Source: Nostoc sp. MG11 (GTDB lineage Bacteria > Cyanobacteriota > Cyanobacteriia > Cyanobacteriales > Nostocaceae). Taken from it: DNA of 64,000 nt. The notes under the pieces are model-generated. The model searched no databases. It was not told the DNA's origin and saw only the letters and a list, made by a program, of their open reading frames with translations. Below are positions 25,730-35,445 of the stretch, one piece after another. Within the stretch, counting starts at the first letter, position 1, and each line of letters opens with the position of its first letter. The DNA lies in assembly GCF_014904695.1 (NCBI RefSeq), contig NZ_JACXXN010000006.1, positions 62,001 through 126,000 of the forward strand. Reading direction: 5' to 3'. The position numbers and the translations under genes were made by a program.

Positions 25730-27394
25730 TCAAGCAGTAGATAATTTATTCTTACGTGGGATATCGCGTCGGCGCAAGCTGCGAGGTTTAATTAGTTTCC
25801 AGACTGAATAATAATTATCACTATAAACAATCTCCGTCTTCGAGTCGTATCTTTTTTCGATTATTTGACGCCAATCATATGAAGGATTGAGTAAAAATAT
25901 ATCAGTAAACTTATCAGGAATCTTGGGAACTTTTTGGTCTTGTACCAACAGAAATCGTACTTTAGGTTCCAAAAGATAACTTAAGGAAAAGACATTCCCA
26001 TAATTAATGCCAGAAGCATCACTAATTAACAATGGGCTAGCAGTCTGATTAATAATTTGGGCAACTTGGGGATTCCCGTAGCTCACACCTTTATTCCACC
26101 AAGTTTTTGCCTGGGAACTTACCCTCGAAGAAATTATACCACAAATAATCAGTAGCCCTATGATTATTTGCCAGTTTCTCCGGCGTGACTCGCTGCCATT
26201 ATATAGTTGCGTAGCTATCAAGTAAGCAACAGCTACTTGAATACCTAAATAAGCTGGTATTAAATATGGTTCAGAAGCGGCTCGAATGCTCCCAGAAAAT
26301 AAATCAGGTAGCATTAGGGGTAGTGCTGGCACTACTATCAATGTCACAATAAACAACCAAGTTTTTTGGTTAGTTGTCTGACAAATAACATAAATTGCAT
26401 ATCCCACCAAAACTAAAAACAATGATGCAATTAAATAGCTGAAAGGATTTTCCCAAGCTAAATTCAAATCAAAAAAAATCCGGCTTAATTGCATTACTAA
26501 AAAGGGCAATACAGGCACTAAAGATAAATCTTTAGTTGTCACCTCTGCTGAAATTAAAAATTGGAAAAAGTCAGCTATTACAACTGTCATCCAAGGCATG
26601 AAGGCTAAAAAACTCACCAGGGATGCTAGCAAATAAGCTCTAACAGTTTCAGTCAATTGGAATCTGTTAGTAATAATTACATATGTTCCATGAGCAACTG
26701 CCACAAATCCACTCCACAAAAATGTGTAAAAACTCAGCGCTAAAGTTACTGAATAAATGCTCCAGGTGGCGAAGCGATCTGATCGTTGCTGTTCTTTTGC
26801 TAATTCGTCTTTATCTTTTGATTCCAGATTTATTGCTTGCAGCAGTGCAGCACTAGATAGCAATATGGTGACTAACCAGAGAATATATTCTTGTGCTTCC
26901 TGGGCATAGACTAGGTGAATTGGAGAGATTGCCATAAGTGCGATCGCTATGCCAGATACTAATAACGGCACATTAAATAATTCTTGGCATAACCAATAAA
27001 CGCAAGGAAAAACCAAAAAGCTAATCAAGACAGACAAACTTCTAATAGCTATCACCGAGTTGCCAAAGATTCCCATCCACAATCGAGCTATTAGATAATA
27101 AAGTGGTGGATGCTGAGAATCTGCCGTTACCAAAGTCATAATTGTGTCATTTAAGTTTTTTTCCTGATTTACACCTTGAAACTTAGCAAAGCTTTCTCTG
27201 GCAATGATCAGACCGTTAAAAATTTGCTGTTTTACTTGAGTTGTTGTGTAGCCAGAAATTCGTAATGAGCTATGAGTTTCATCATGCGAATAAACTTTGC
27301 TATCAAGATTAACAAAGCGAAACAATATACTCATCACCAACAAAAACACAACTAAAAAACGCAACCAACTCGGGCCAAGTTTGAGATGGCGCAT
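25730..27394 (-). CDS. GT39/ArnT-like membrane glycosyltransferase (copy 2)
   Basis: About 554 residues; same family and topology as its neighbour, with SHDETHSSLR as first-loop acidic motif and DSQHPPLYYLIARLW in the second. Start 27394 (MRHLKLGPS) is preferred over 27421 because it aligns with the paralogue. The pair probably arose by tandem duplication and forms a two-gene operon. The C-terminus is basic (RSLRRRDIPRKNK), unlike copy 1. Confidence 0.83.
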   Translation of the reverse strand: MRHLKLGPSWLRFLVVFLLVMSILFRFVNLDSKVYSHDETHSSLRISGYTTTQVKQQIFNGLIIARESFAKFQGVNQEKNLNDTIMTLVTADSQHPPLYYLIARLWMGIFGNSVIAIRSLSVLISFLVFPCVYWLCQELFNVPLLVSGIAIALMAISPIHLVYAQEAQEYILWLVTILLSSAALLQAINLESKDKDELAKEQQRSDRFATWSIYSVTLALSFYTFLWSGFVAVAHGTYVIITNRFQLTETVRAYLLASLVSFLAFMPWMTVVIADFFQFLISAEVTTKDLSLVPVLPFLVMQLSRIFFDLNLAWENPFSYLIASLFLVLVGYAIYVICQTTNQKTWLFIVTLIVVPALPLMLPDLFSGSIRAASEPYLIPAYLGIQVAVAYLIATQLYNGSESRRRNWQIIIGLLIICGIISSRVSSQAKTWWNKGVSYGNPQVAQIINQTASPLLISDASGINYGNVFSLSYLLEPKVRFLLVQDQKVPKIPDKFTDIFLLNPSYDWRQIIEKRYDSKTEIVYSDNYYSVWKLIKPRSLRRRDIPRKNKLSTA

Positions 27395-27931
27395 AACTAG
27401 GTTTCCCAAAAAGTTGTCCAAAATAATCCAGTAAAGCAGACTGGATGAAGTGCGATGATCGCTAAAACGTCAAGTGGAGCTTATTCGTTAAACATCGCCA
27501 ACCTCATAGCTTGCAGCATTCTCCATTAGCACCAGCCCATAACTTGAAGGATATTGTGGGCGGATAGATGGGGGAGTATGACCCGTCAGTCACAATCTGT
27601 CTTGATTTCAGTGCGTTATAACGCATTTGTGCTGTTACAGATGAATAGTCTAAAATCAAGGTTTTTGGGGTGAGGGGTTAAACCCTGCGGTTAATTATGC
27701 CACAGCACCATAAATTCCCAGGCGGTTGTTGTGACAGGTGTAAGACATCAACTAACTGTACATTGAGGGTCATTTGATTTGGGAGATTGGGGATGAACAC
27801 CTCTTCTCTATTAACTCTGAAAAGAATTGGCTAAGGTTGTATCAAATCCCGCAAAACTGCTTCAAATTGCAAGTTTTGTCAGCAGCCACAGACAATCCCT
27901 TTAACTTTGCTCCTACTTTGCTTGCTGATTG
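27395..27931. other. intergenic, 0.5 kb, no convincing gene
   Basis: No reading frame here looks real. A 14-bp perfect palindrome TGCGTTATAACGCA lies at 27612-27625. The stretch nearest the kinase remnant may be eroded gene sequence, since the kinase frame loses family similarity near 27990. Confidence 0.5.
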
Positions 27932-28348
27932 TCAGCCCTCAACCAATGCAAGTGCGGCGTGACCGAGAAATATTAGATACACCACTTCTAACTCCATTCC
28001 TGCAATAATTGCTCTGCTGGTGCGATCGCTAATCCCAGAATTAATTTCCTTGGGTGGAACTAAACGAGCATTGGCAAACTTGCGCTCTTTAGCACTAGCA
28101 GGCAGTTCTCCCATTAGTAAAACATACAGCGTTGCTGCTAAAGAATAGATATCAGTGAACTGAGCTAATTTGAAGGCTTCTCCCGCAAAATTGTCTTGCC
28201 ACCGCTCAAATTCTAAGGGGTCATTAAGCACCTGATCGTTGAGAGTTTTGATCACATGACCATTGCCATCTCTATCCCTAGCTAGATAGGTAATGCCAAA
28301 GCGCCCCCGCCCTAACTCTGTCTCAATAGCGTACTTGCCACCCTTCAA
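27932..28348 (-). pseudogene. Ser/Thr protein kinase remnant with deleted catalytic core
   Basis: The frame has a kinase N-lobe start (glycine loop LGRGRFGITYLA, residues 12-23; Lys34 in VIKTL), then jumps at about residue 62 straight to FTDIYSLAATLYVLLMGELP, which belongs to subdomain IX. The alphaC, hinge, HRD catalytic loop and DFG are missing, so it cannot be an active kinase. Upstream the frame continues WKPGQELKGGKY, the usual start of this family, but the expected ATG reads ATA. The C-terminal tail also diverges after AIIAGMELE. Intact relatives are about 300 residues or more. Confidence 0.85.
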
Positions 28349-28586
28349 CTCCTGCCCAGGTTTCCAAGTTATTGCTAAACACTTAGGAAATTATGCTCAT
28401 TTTACATCACAAATATTGGGCAGAACTTGAGACTGAGTTTGTTTGTGTCTTAGTTAAAAAATATTGAGTAATAACTTATAACTTTTATATCAAAACCGCT
28501 TTAAATATCTCTCTTTTATCTACTCTCTGTAAGCAGACTTGGGTCGTGTAACCCCGACTTACAGTAGTGATGGCAAAAGATCATTT

Positions 28587-29378
28587 TTACAAAATTGGGT
28601 AACGCCATCTGGCAAAGTCTGCAACATTAGATATAGTTAAAAAATCAATAGTCTTAAACTGTCGATCAATGGCTGGAAAGCTGCATATTTTAGCTCCAAT
28701 ATTTAAATATGCCTGCAAAATATTAGGAAGCTCCACATTACATGCATCTTGACATTGTTGAGTAAGTTCTAGACAAAATTGTGAATTTGGATAAACTAAA
28801 ATACTTGGATGCATCAACTGATTCTGCCGAAAATAATCAAAAGCACAAGCAGCTTGCAAAGGGCATTGTGTGAGTAATGATGCACAGCCAAAAAAGTACT
28901 GATTTCTACTCTGGATGAGATAATTTGCTAGCCCTTGCCAGAGTAATAAAAGCGCTTGAATATTGCGGTACTCTTTAGCTATACATGCATACCCAACTTC
29001 TACAGATGCCTGAAGCACAGAGTCAGGAATCGCATTGAGATTAAATATGTCAGCAGCATCAAATCCCAGCCCTTGAGAAGCCATTGCATAGGTTTGCATC
29101 CGATAAGTTCCTATCGTTTTACCAGTCTGTTTGGAAATGAGTATTAAATGATGGCAAACCGCATCAAAATTGTCTTGCTCTATTTGGGTAAGGTTAGAAG
29201 TAGAAAACCCTAGGCCTAGTTCCTGATTAAAAACTTCAAAGCGCAATTGGAAAATGGATTCTAATTCTTCATCAGTTGAGGCAAGCCGTAGGATATAATT
29301 TTCGGTTTGAAGAACGGGAAAATCTGCGAAGGGGGTAGTAGGACTTAGTGGGTAATTGATGTTGCGTCCAGATTCCAT
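28587..29378 (-). CDS. GNAT-type N-acyltransferase (OlsB/hemolysin-like)
   Basis: A 263-residue protein of the Acetyltransf_5 type that includes ornithine-lipid OlsB and autoinducer-synthase-like enzymes. Family blocks in order: LRFEVFNQELG, DNFDAVCHHLIL, GTYRMQTY, VEVGYACIAKEYR, FFGCASLL, and the C-terminal QAYLNIGAKICSFPAIDRQF...IDFLTI. It likely transfers an acyl group from acyl-ACP to an amine. No partner gene such as an O-acyltransferase is adjacent, so the product lipid or metabolite is undetermined. Confidence 0.82.
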   Translation of the reverse strand: MESGRNINYPLSPTTPFADFPVLQTENYILRLASTDEELESIFQLRFEVFNQELGLGFSTSNLTQIEQDNFDAVCHHLILISKQTGKTIGTYRMQTYAMASQGLGFDAADIFNLNAIPDSVLQASVEVGYACIAKEYRNIQALLLLWQGLANYLIQSRNQYFFGCASLLTQCPLQAACAFDYFRQNQLMHPSILVYPNSQFCLELTQQCQDACNVELPNILQAYLNIGAKICSFPAIDRQFKTIDFLTISNVADFARWRYPIL

Positions 29379-29769
29379 CTGTCTTCCTACTTAAATTGTG
29401 AGAATTTTCTATGAGGATTTAGCAGATCACATTATGTATTAATGTGCCGAAGCATGATTAGGATAGTTTTCGAGAAAAGATTCTCCAGAGAGCGTTTTTT
29501 GCTAAATCCTCCCTCGATATTATGTCCGGTTTATTACCCACAATTTCTGCTTGCTTTCTTGGATAAGGTGTAGGGTGTTTTTATTATGAGCTTGACTGCT
29601 GAAAAGATCTGGCAATAAGATACAAAATTTTTCTTTTATATACGCTATGCGAAGAAAGTCACGATAGGGTAAGAAAGCCCCCGGATAAATCCGAGGGCTG
29701 GAATAATTTTGCGACTCCTTCGGGAGCATTACAGACGATCTGCGGCAAATGCACTCTTGAGCTACTCAA
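29379..29769. other. intergenic downstream of nadK
   Basis: About 390 bp with no convincing coding frame; a 69-codon minus-strand frame at 29520-29729 runs through the terminator and is rejected. The gap holds the terminator at 29675-29699 and a small CTCC-TTCG-GGAG tetraloop hairpin at about 29714-29727. Confidence 0.5.
29668..29699 (-). terminator. intrinsic-like terminator after nadK
   Basis: Minus strand: AGCCCTCGGAT-TT-ATCCGGGGGCT, an 11-bp stem with one mismatch, then TTTCTT. It is 71 bp beyond the nadK stop and faces the right way to end the ndh/nadK transcript. Confidence 0.6.
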
Positions 29770-30690
29770 TTAATTTCGATGATTATTACTGTAGCGAACC
29801 CTTGTACCTGCCCAGAGTAACTTCTCTCGCAACGTCTGATAATACGAATTGTTCTCCCGTAAAATAATAAATTTAGCCCGACACTCTGCCATCCGTACAT
29901 CAACGCGGTGTCCTGGCCAAATTGAAGTTCCTAACACGCCATCTGTCCACAGTTTAGTACTCAAATCGTAATCCCCCAAAGGCCAAATACTGACCACAGA
30001 ACCAGGGGGCAAAACCAGAGGGCGACTAGAAAGACTCATTGCACAAATGGGAGTGATGGTAATTGCCTCCATACCATCGTGCATAATTGGGCCATTGGCA
30101 GAAACGGTGTAACCAGTGGAACCTGTAGGAGTGGAAATAATTAACCCGTCTCCTACGTATTGATCGACTACCTCACCATCAATTTCCATTTCAAGAATTG
30201 AGGTAATCATTCGGTCAGCGGAAGCGGGTTTGACACAAAATTCATTCAAAGCGAGATAACGCTCACTCACTGGTTCCAAATTGGAACCATGACCCTCATA
30301 CACCGCTGCTTGCAACATCATCCGCCGCTGGATAGCATAGCGATCCTCCAACAGCCGATCCCAAACTTGCTCTGTATCCTGAAATTCTTCAACTGATTCA
30401 GTTAAAAACCCCAGATGACCTCCTACATTCACTCCCAGAATGGGGATGCCAGCTGGGGCTAAATGTCTGGCACTAGTTAATACAGTACCATCACCACCGA
30501 GTACCAAAGCTAGATCGATTGGTTGACCCGCCGAAGCCAAAAACACTGGATATGGATTGTCTTTTGGCCCGCTAGGCCCCATCAAAACTTGGCACTCGCG
30601 ATTTTCTAGTTGTTTAGCACAGATTTCAGCCCAGCGTTTACTCTGGGCGTCTCGCGCTTTATAAGCAATGATTACCTGCTTTAGTTGCAC
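29770..30690 (-). CDS. nadK: NAD kinase
   Basis: A 306-residue ATP-NAD kinase that makes NADP. The signature GGDGT is at residues 65-69, the conserved GVNVGGHLGFLTE follows at about 90, and the substrate loop TPTGSTGYTVSANGP is intact. It lies 6 bp downstream of ndhE, so it appears to be the last gene of the ndhA-I-G-E transcript; NADPH is used by the NDH-1 complex and by biosynthesis. Confidence 0.96.
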   Translation of the reverse strand: MQLKQVIIAYKARDAQSKRWAEICAKQLENRECQVLMGPSGPKDNPYPVFLASAGQPIDLALVLGGDGTVLTSARHLAPAGIPILGVNVGGHLGFLTESVEEFQDTEQVWDRLLEDRYAIQRRMMLQAAVYEGHGSNLEPVSERYLALNEFCVKPASADRMITSILEMEIDGEVVDQYVGDGLIISTPTGSTGYTVSANGPIMHDGMEAITITPICAMSLSSRPLVLPPGSVVSIWPLGDYDLSTKLWTDGVLGTSIWPGHRVDVRMAECRAKFIILRENNSYYQTLREKLLWAGTRVRYSNNHRN

Positions 30691-30696
30691 GCACTA

Positions 30697-31002
30697 TTAC
30701 CACTTCAGGAGATTAAACTGCTCCATATCGACGGTATCGCGGTTGCGATAAATTGCAAGCACGATCGCTAAACCTACCGCCGCCTCGGCCGCTGCCACGG
30801 TGATCACAAACACGGTGAAAACCTGACCTTTAATTAATGTTGAGTCAAGGAAATTGGAAAATGCCATTAAATTCAGATTAACAGCATTGAGCAGTAACTC
30901 AATTGACATCAACACCCGTACGGCGTTACGGCTGGTAATTAAGCCATAGATGCCAATGCAGAATAGAGCGGCTGCTAGTAATAAAAAGTACTGGAGTTGC
31001 AT
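30697..31002 (-). CDS. ndhE: NAD(P)H-quinone oxidoreductase subunit 4L (NdhE)
   Basis: A 101-residue subunit with three membrane helices, equivalent to NuoK of complex I. Typical stretches are [21 protein letters not shown], with the conserved Glu in helix 2, and [19 protein letters not shown], with the conserved Glu in helix 3. It belongs to the thylakoid NDH-1 complex for cyclic electron flow and respiration. Fourth gene of the ndhA-I-G-E series. Confidence 0.96.
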   Translation of the reverse strand: MQLQYFLLLAAALFCIGIYGLITSRNAVRVLMSIELLLNAVNLNLMAFSNFLDSTLIKGQVFTVFVITVAAAEAAVGLAIVLAIYRNRDTVDMEQFNLLKW

Positions 31003-31012
31003 GAATCTTATG

Positions 31013-31037
31013 TCAGTTGTCAGTTGTCAGTTGTCAA
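31013..31037. repeat. GTTGTCA heptamer repeat between ndhG and ndhE
   Basis: Three to four copies of the heptamer CAGTTGT/GTTGTCA in tandem fill part of the 104-bp ndhG-ndhE spacer, followed by AGGAGGCAGGAGGC repeats. STRR-type array. Confidence 0.75.
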
Positions 31038-31106
31038 AATTCAGGAGGCAGGAGGCAAAAGGTAGTAGTTATTTATCCCCAGTCCCTAATCTCAGCCCCC
31101 AGTTCC

Positions 31107-31754
31107 CTATTCGCGACGAGAACCACCACGAAAGGTATCAGTATCACTTCCAGTACTGGTGCTTGTGGATATCAGTTCTCTAGGACGTTCTGGCAAAGTC
31201 AAAACGGTTTGCCGCTGTTCGGATGATGTAGCTTGGTCTGGCAAATACTCGCGACGCGCTAAAATTATTGCTCCTACCATCGCTATCAGCAGCAAAATGG
31301 AAGCCAGTTCAAAAGGTAGTAAAAAGTCAGTGAAGAAATGTTCACCAATTAAAACTATAGAACTTTCACTAGCTACAGGAGCAGTTGAGTAAGCCCAAGG
31401 GGTCGCCAGTACCATCGTACTCAAAAGAGCAAACAACCCTAGACTGACTATGGCCGTTAGTACTTTCCGCACCCAAGAGTTGGGAAACGGCACAAAATTC
31501 TGCCGTTTGTTCACCAACATAATGGCAAACAGAATCAGCACGTTAACCGCCCCAACATAAATTAGTATTTGTGCGGTTGCAACAAAGTCAGCATTCAGCA
31601 ATAGGTACAGTCCCGCTATGCTGATGAACACACCTCCCAGCATGAAAGCGGAATAGACAATGTTGGCAAACAGCACCACGCCAATAGCTGCCCCAATCAT
31701 CATCGTAGCCAGCACGCCAAAAGATACAATCTGTACTCCTTCCGCTAAATTCAC
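31107..31754 (-). CDS. ndhG: NAD(P)H-quinone oxidoreductase subunit 6 (NdhG)
   Basis: A 215-residue NuoJ-type subunit with five membrane helices (e.g. ILIYVGAVNVLILFAIMLV) and a hydrophilic C-terminal tail typical of the cyanobacterial protein. It is in the standard position between ndhI and ndhE. The tail is Ser/Thr-rich (ISTSTSTGSDTDTF), which is variable in the family. Confidence 0.95.
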   Translation of the reverse strand: MNLAEGVQIVSFGVLATMMIGAAIGVVLFANIVYSAFMLGGVFISIAGLYLLLNADFVATAQILIYVGAVNVLILFAIMLVNKRQNFVPFPNSWVRKVLTAIVSLGLFALLSTMVLATPWAYSTAPVASESSIVLIGEHFFTDFLLPFELASILLLIAMVGAIILARREYLPDQATSSEQRQTVLTLPERPRELISTSTSTGSDTDTFRGGSRRE

Positions 31755-31796
31755 TGTTTTTTGTCCTCAATAGTCATTGGTCAAGGGGATCCAGCG

Positions 31797-31945
31797 CCGT
31801 GGTGAGACAGTCCAGTCTTCTCCCAAGCGGAGACGCCAAGGGCGATGGGGGTTCTCCCCCAATCCCCACTCCGTGGGGGCCCCGAGTCCCCCAGGAGGAA
31901 CTGCCGAAAGGGTTTCCCGACTTGAGGCGACTGGCGTTCAATAGT
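31797..31945. repeat. palindromic repeat cluster in the ndhI-ndhG spacer
   Basis: The 240-bp spacer is filled by GC-rich palindromes, e.g. GGGGGTTCTCCCCC (31848-31861), CCCCACTCCGTGGGG (31865-31879) and GGGTTTCCC, followed by GTCAAGGGTCAAGGGTCAA heptamers. The spacer in this conserved operon is normally short. Confidence 0.75.
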
Positions 31946-31994
31946 CAAGGGTCAAGGGTCAATATTTGGACTCTTGACTTTGGACTTTTGACAT

Positions 31995-32579
31995 TTATTT
32001 TTCCATTTGTTCTACAAGGTCTTCTGGACGCGCACCTGCACGAGGCGCATCCGCAGGCAGACCGTGAGGTTCGAGTACGCCCTTGGGCAGGTAAACTAGT
32101 TCACGCAGTGGCGTTACCATTGGGTCATCTGTTACCTTGTAGGGCAGACGACCTAGTGCTACGCTGTCATAGTTCAATTCATGGCGATCATAAGTGGAAA
32201 GCTCGTATTCTTCTGTCATGGAGAGACAGTTAGTGGGGCAATATTCCACACAGTTACCGCAAAAAATACAAACTCCAAAGTCAATGCTGTAATGGTTGAG
32301 CTTTTTCTTTTTACTCGCTTTGTCGAATTCCCAATCCACTACAGGCAGGTTAATTGGACAAACTCGAACACAGACTTCGCAGGAGATGCACTTATCAAAC
32401 TCAAAGTGAATCCTACCGCGAAACCGCTCGCCAGGAATCAGTTTTTCGTAAGGGTACTGTACGGTAATTGGGCGCCGCCGCATGTGGTCGAAGGTGACAG
32501 ACAAACCCTGACCAATGTAACGCGCAGCTTGCACGGTTTCTTTGGCGTAATCACCAACTTGCTTCAGGAACTTTAGCAT
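31995..32579 (-). CDS. ndhI: NAD(P)H-quinone oxidoreductase subunit I (NdhI)
   Basis: A 194-residue iron-sulfur subunit with two 4Fe-4S motifs: [12 protein letters not shown] (C64, C67, C70, C74) and [12 protein letters not shown] (C104, C107, C110, C114). It passes electrons from ferredoxin into NDH-1. The C-terminal tail after about residue 160 is the cyanobacterial type. It lies between ndhA and ndhG, as in other cyanobacteria and plastids. Confidence 0.97.
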   Translation of the reverse strand: MLKFLKQVGDYAKETVQAARYIGQGLSVTFDHMRRRPITVQYPYEKLIPGERFRGRIHFEFDKCISCEVCVRVCPINLPVVDWEFDKASKKKKLNHYSIDFGVCIFCGNCVEYCPTNCLSMTEEYELSTYDRHELNYDSVALGRLPYKVTDDPMVTPLRELVYLPKGVLEPHGLPADAPRAGARPEDLVEQMEK

Positions 32580-32605
32580 TGTGTCTCACTCTTTCTATTT
32601 AAGCT

Positions 32606-32672
32606 ATCAGCGTTATTTGTCCTTTGTCATTTATCCTTTGTCCTTTGCAAATGATTAATGACTAATGACTAA
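32606..32672. repeat. STRR heptamers between ndhA and ndhI
   Basis: TTTGTCC/TTTGTCA units (five in a row) followed by AATGACTAATGACTA units occupy almost the whole 96-bp spacer, ending 3 bp before the ndhA stop region. Confidence 0.8.
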
Positions 32673-32675
32673 TAA

Positions 32676-33794
32676 CTATCCGCCGAAGGCGAAAGGAAAG
32701 GCTAGTTTCAGAGCTGCTGTTAATAGGAGATTAGCTAAACCAACAGGCAACAAAAACTTCCATCCTAAATCTAACAATTGATCAATCCGCACCCGTGGCA
32801 CTGTCCAGCGCAACAAGATGGCGACAAATACCAGTAAATAGGCTTTGAGTACGGTCATGGTAATACCCAAAGAAGCAGTGACTATCTGCAATACGGGATT
32901 TGCTTCACTGATTCCCAGCCAACTAGCTATGAGGTTGAGGGGAATGGGAAAGTCCCAACCGCCTAGGTACAAAACTGCTACCAATAGGGAAGAAAGTATC
33001 AAGTTAACGTAGGAACCTAGGTAGAATAGACCGAATTTCATCCCAGCGTATTCAGTCTGATAGCCTGCTACCAGTTCTTCTTCTGCTTCCGGTAGGTCAA
33101 AAGGCAATCGTTCGCATTCAGCTAAGACTGCTATCCAAAAAATCACGAACCCGGCTGGTTGACGCCAAATGTTCCAGCCTAGGATACCGTAGCCTGATTG
33201 TTGATTAACAATGTCAACGGTGCTGAGGCTGTTAGACATCATAGCGATCGCAAGTACCGCCAGCGCCAAAGGAATTTCATAACTAATCGACTGTGCTGCT
33301 GCTCGTAAGCCTCCTAAAAGGGAGTATTTGTTATTAGATGCATAGCCAGCCATCAATAAGCCAATAGGTTGAATGCTAGACAAGGCAATCCACAAAAACA
33401 CACCCATGCCCACATTGCTAATTACGATATTCTGTCCAAAGGGTATAATCAGAAACGACAGAAACACCGGAATCACAACAATAATTGGGCCGAGGGTAAA
33501 TAGCCAGGGGTCTGATTTGGCTGGAACTATATCTTCTTTAAAGACCAACTTTAGACCATCCGCTACAGGCACCAACAACCCAAAAGGCCCCTGGTATTCT
33601 GGGCCAATCCGTTGCTGCGCGGCGGCGGAAATTTTTCGCTCTAGCCAAGTGGCGACCAAAACCCCTACTGTTGCTCCAATTAGCATCAGTATCATTGGCA
33701 GTGGCATCCAAATCGCTTTGGCTGTTCCTGCTGGTATTCCTAAATCCTTGAGGGATTCAATAAAAGTTCCTTGGAGGTCAATTCCTGAGTTCAT
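32676..33794 (-). CDS. ndhA: NAD(P)H-quinone oxidoreductase subunit 1 (NdhA)
   Basis: A 372-residue NuoH-type subunit with eight membrane helices, forming the quinone site of NDH-1. Conserved stretches include [20 protein letters not shown], the loop [18 protein letters not shown] with its conserved acidic residues, and the [20 protein letters not shown] end. First gene of the ndhA-I-G-E-nadK run. Confidence 0.97.
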   Translation of the reverse strand: MNSGIDLQGTFIESLKDLGIPAGTAKAIWMPLPMILMLIGATVGVLVATWLERKISAAAQQRIGPEYQGPFGLLVPVADGLKLVFKEDIVPAKSDPWLFTLGPIIVVIPVFLSFLIIPFGQNIVISNVGMGVFLWIALSSIQPIGLLMAGYASNNKYSLLGGLRAAAQSISYEIPLALAVLAIAMMSNSLSTVDIVNQQSGYGILGWNIWRQPAGFVIFWIAVLAECERLPFDLPEAEEELVAGYQTEYAGMKFGLFYLGSYVNLILSSLLVAVLYLGGWDFPIPLNLIASWLGISEANPVLQIVTASLGITMTVLKAYLLVFVAILLRWTVPRVRIDQLLDLGWKFLLPVGLANLLLTAALKLAFPFAFGG

Positions 33795-34196
33795 GTTTCC
33801 GCTCTTTAAGTCATCGAGTCATGGTGAGTTACAACTATTAGTTCAATTAATACCTGTAAATTCACCGATTTATAATCTCTGCTCAGACGATACTTGATTG
33901 AAGATTTGTTGCTAATTCCCATGCCTAGTATATCCTTGGATGGTTTGACCACCCTGAAGCGATATGAGAACTTCTACTTATGGTTGGCATTGAGATTAGC
34001 GAACAAAGCCGTTTATTTTGAGGAGGAGTAGGGGGAGTGAGTGAACAATTACTCTTGTCTCCCCCTCTTTTCATCTTTTCATTCCCTTAGCATGTCAACA
34101 CAAAACTTCCGCTGCCATTTCAGTAACGGTTATCTGCTTTTGATTTTTGTGCTTCCTGTGAACTGAGGTTAGTATGAATGGCAATCAAACTGCTAG
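33795..34196. other. intergenic between gltA and ndhA
   Basis: A 400-bp gap that contains the gltA 3' region and the ndhA promoter. Near 34021-34078 an inverted pair (GGGGGAG...CTCCCCC) could form a hairpin at the end of the gltA transcript. No gene is seen. Confidence 0.45.
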
Positions 34197-35333
34197 TTAA
34201 CGTTGCTCAATTGGTGTATAAGGAATTTCGTGCCGACCGTTGTAAATCTGTGTAGGACGGAAAATTCGGTTTTCTGCTAGTTGTTCTTTCCAGTGGGCTA
34301 GCCAACCTGCAACACGGGCGATCGCAAATATTGGTGTAAACAAGTCTGTGGGAATCCCCATTTTTCTATACACCAAACCAGAGTAAAAGTCAACATTGGG
34401 ATAAATCCCTTTGGAGGCGAGTTTTTCCTCTACCACTCGTTCCATCTCTTGGGCAATGTCATAGAACTTGTCGTGCCCAAATTTCTCAAACAACTGTTCT
34501 GCCAATTTTTGCAAAATCGTGGCTCGTGGGTCTTTTACTTTGTAGACACGATGTCCGAAGCCCATAATCTTAGCTTTGCGTTCCAGACAATCTTGGATGT
34601 AGGGACGCACATTCTCTACAGAGCCAATGTTTTCCAACATCTGAATTACTTCTTCATTGGCTCCACCATGCAGGGGCCCTCCCAAAGTTCCCACTGCACT
34701 AGCAACGACAGCGTAGGGGTCAGTCAAAGTGGAAGCTGTCACCCTAGCGCTGAAGGTGGAAGCGTTCATCGTGTGTTCGACATGAAGTATCAAACAAATG
34801 TCAAAAATCCGTGCTGCCAAGGGGTCGGGTTCTTGCTCATTGAGCATGTATAGGAAGTTGGCGGAGTAGTCTAAGTCATCACGGGGACGTACGGGGTCAT
34901 TGCCTTTTCGCATCAACTGGAAGGCCGCCACCATTGTGGGAATGGTTGCTATCAAGCGAACCACCGAATCTCGAATGTAGGCAGGATTATGTAAATCCCG
35001 GAGCGAATAAAATAAGCCTAAAGCGGCAGCAGAAGCTTGTAAGGCATCCATTGGATGACCGCTTTCTGGAAAGCATTTCATCATGTCCCGAATGCGGTAT
35101 TTTATCCGCCTGTGGTAACGAACTTCATGCTCAAATGCTTCCAGTTCTTCCTTGCTTGGCAGTTCGCCCCAGATTAAGAGATAAGCAGTTTCCAGGAATG
35201 TACTTTTTTCTGCTAGTTCCTCAATCCGAATGCCACGATATTCTAGTATTCCCTTTTGCCCATCAACATAGCTAATACTCGATTGAGCGGCGGGAATGCC
35301 TTCTAGACCAGGCTTGTATTCGCACACCATCAT
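34197..35333 (-). CDS. gltA: citrate synthase
   Basis: A 378-residue enzyme of the short bacterial type, condensing acetyl-CoA with oxaloacetate. Catalytic His residues are in LGGPLHGGANEEV and GFGHRVYK, and the catalytic Asp in NVDFYSGLVY. In cyanobacteria it mainly supplies 2-oxoglutarate for nitrogen assimilation. It stands alone on the minus strand between ndhA and sixA. Confidence 0.97.
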   Translation of the reverse strand: MMVCEYKPGLEGIPAAQSSISYVDGQKGILEYRGIRIEELAEKSTFLETAYLLIWGELPSKEELEAFEHEVRYHRRIKYRIRDMMKCFPESGHPMDALQASAAALGLFYSLRDLHNPAYIRDSVVRLIATIPTMVAAFQLMRKGNDPVRPRDDLDYSANFLYMLNEQEPDPLAARIFDICLILHVEHTMNASTFSARVTASTLTDPYAVVASAVGTLGGPLHGGANEEVIQMLENIGSVENVRPYIQDCLERKAKIMGFGHRVYKVKDPRATILQKLAEQLFEKFGHDKFYDIAQEMERVVEEKLASKGIYPNVDFYSGLVYRKMGIPTDLFTPIFAIARVAGWLAHWKEQLAENRIFRPTQIYNGRHEIPYTPIEQR

Positions 35334-35445
35334 GGCAACACCATTTGCTTTGTGAAATATCCGACTAGCTAATTTACCAGAAAATTATTTTTGCCATAAC
35401 AGTAGCCGAGCTAACAACAATCCTTAGAGAAAGGTTGAAAAACTG

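Noticed and set aside
27774-27962. 62-codon plus-strand frame beside the kinase remnant
   Set aside because: No homology recognised and it overlaps the antisense of the kinase remnant.
29520-29729. 69-codon minus-strand frame after nadK
   Set aside because: It runs across the terminator hairpin and has no family resemblance.
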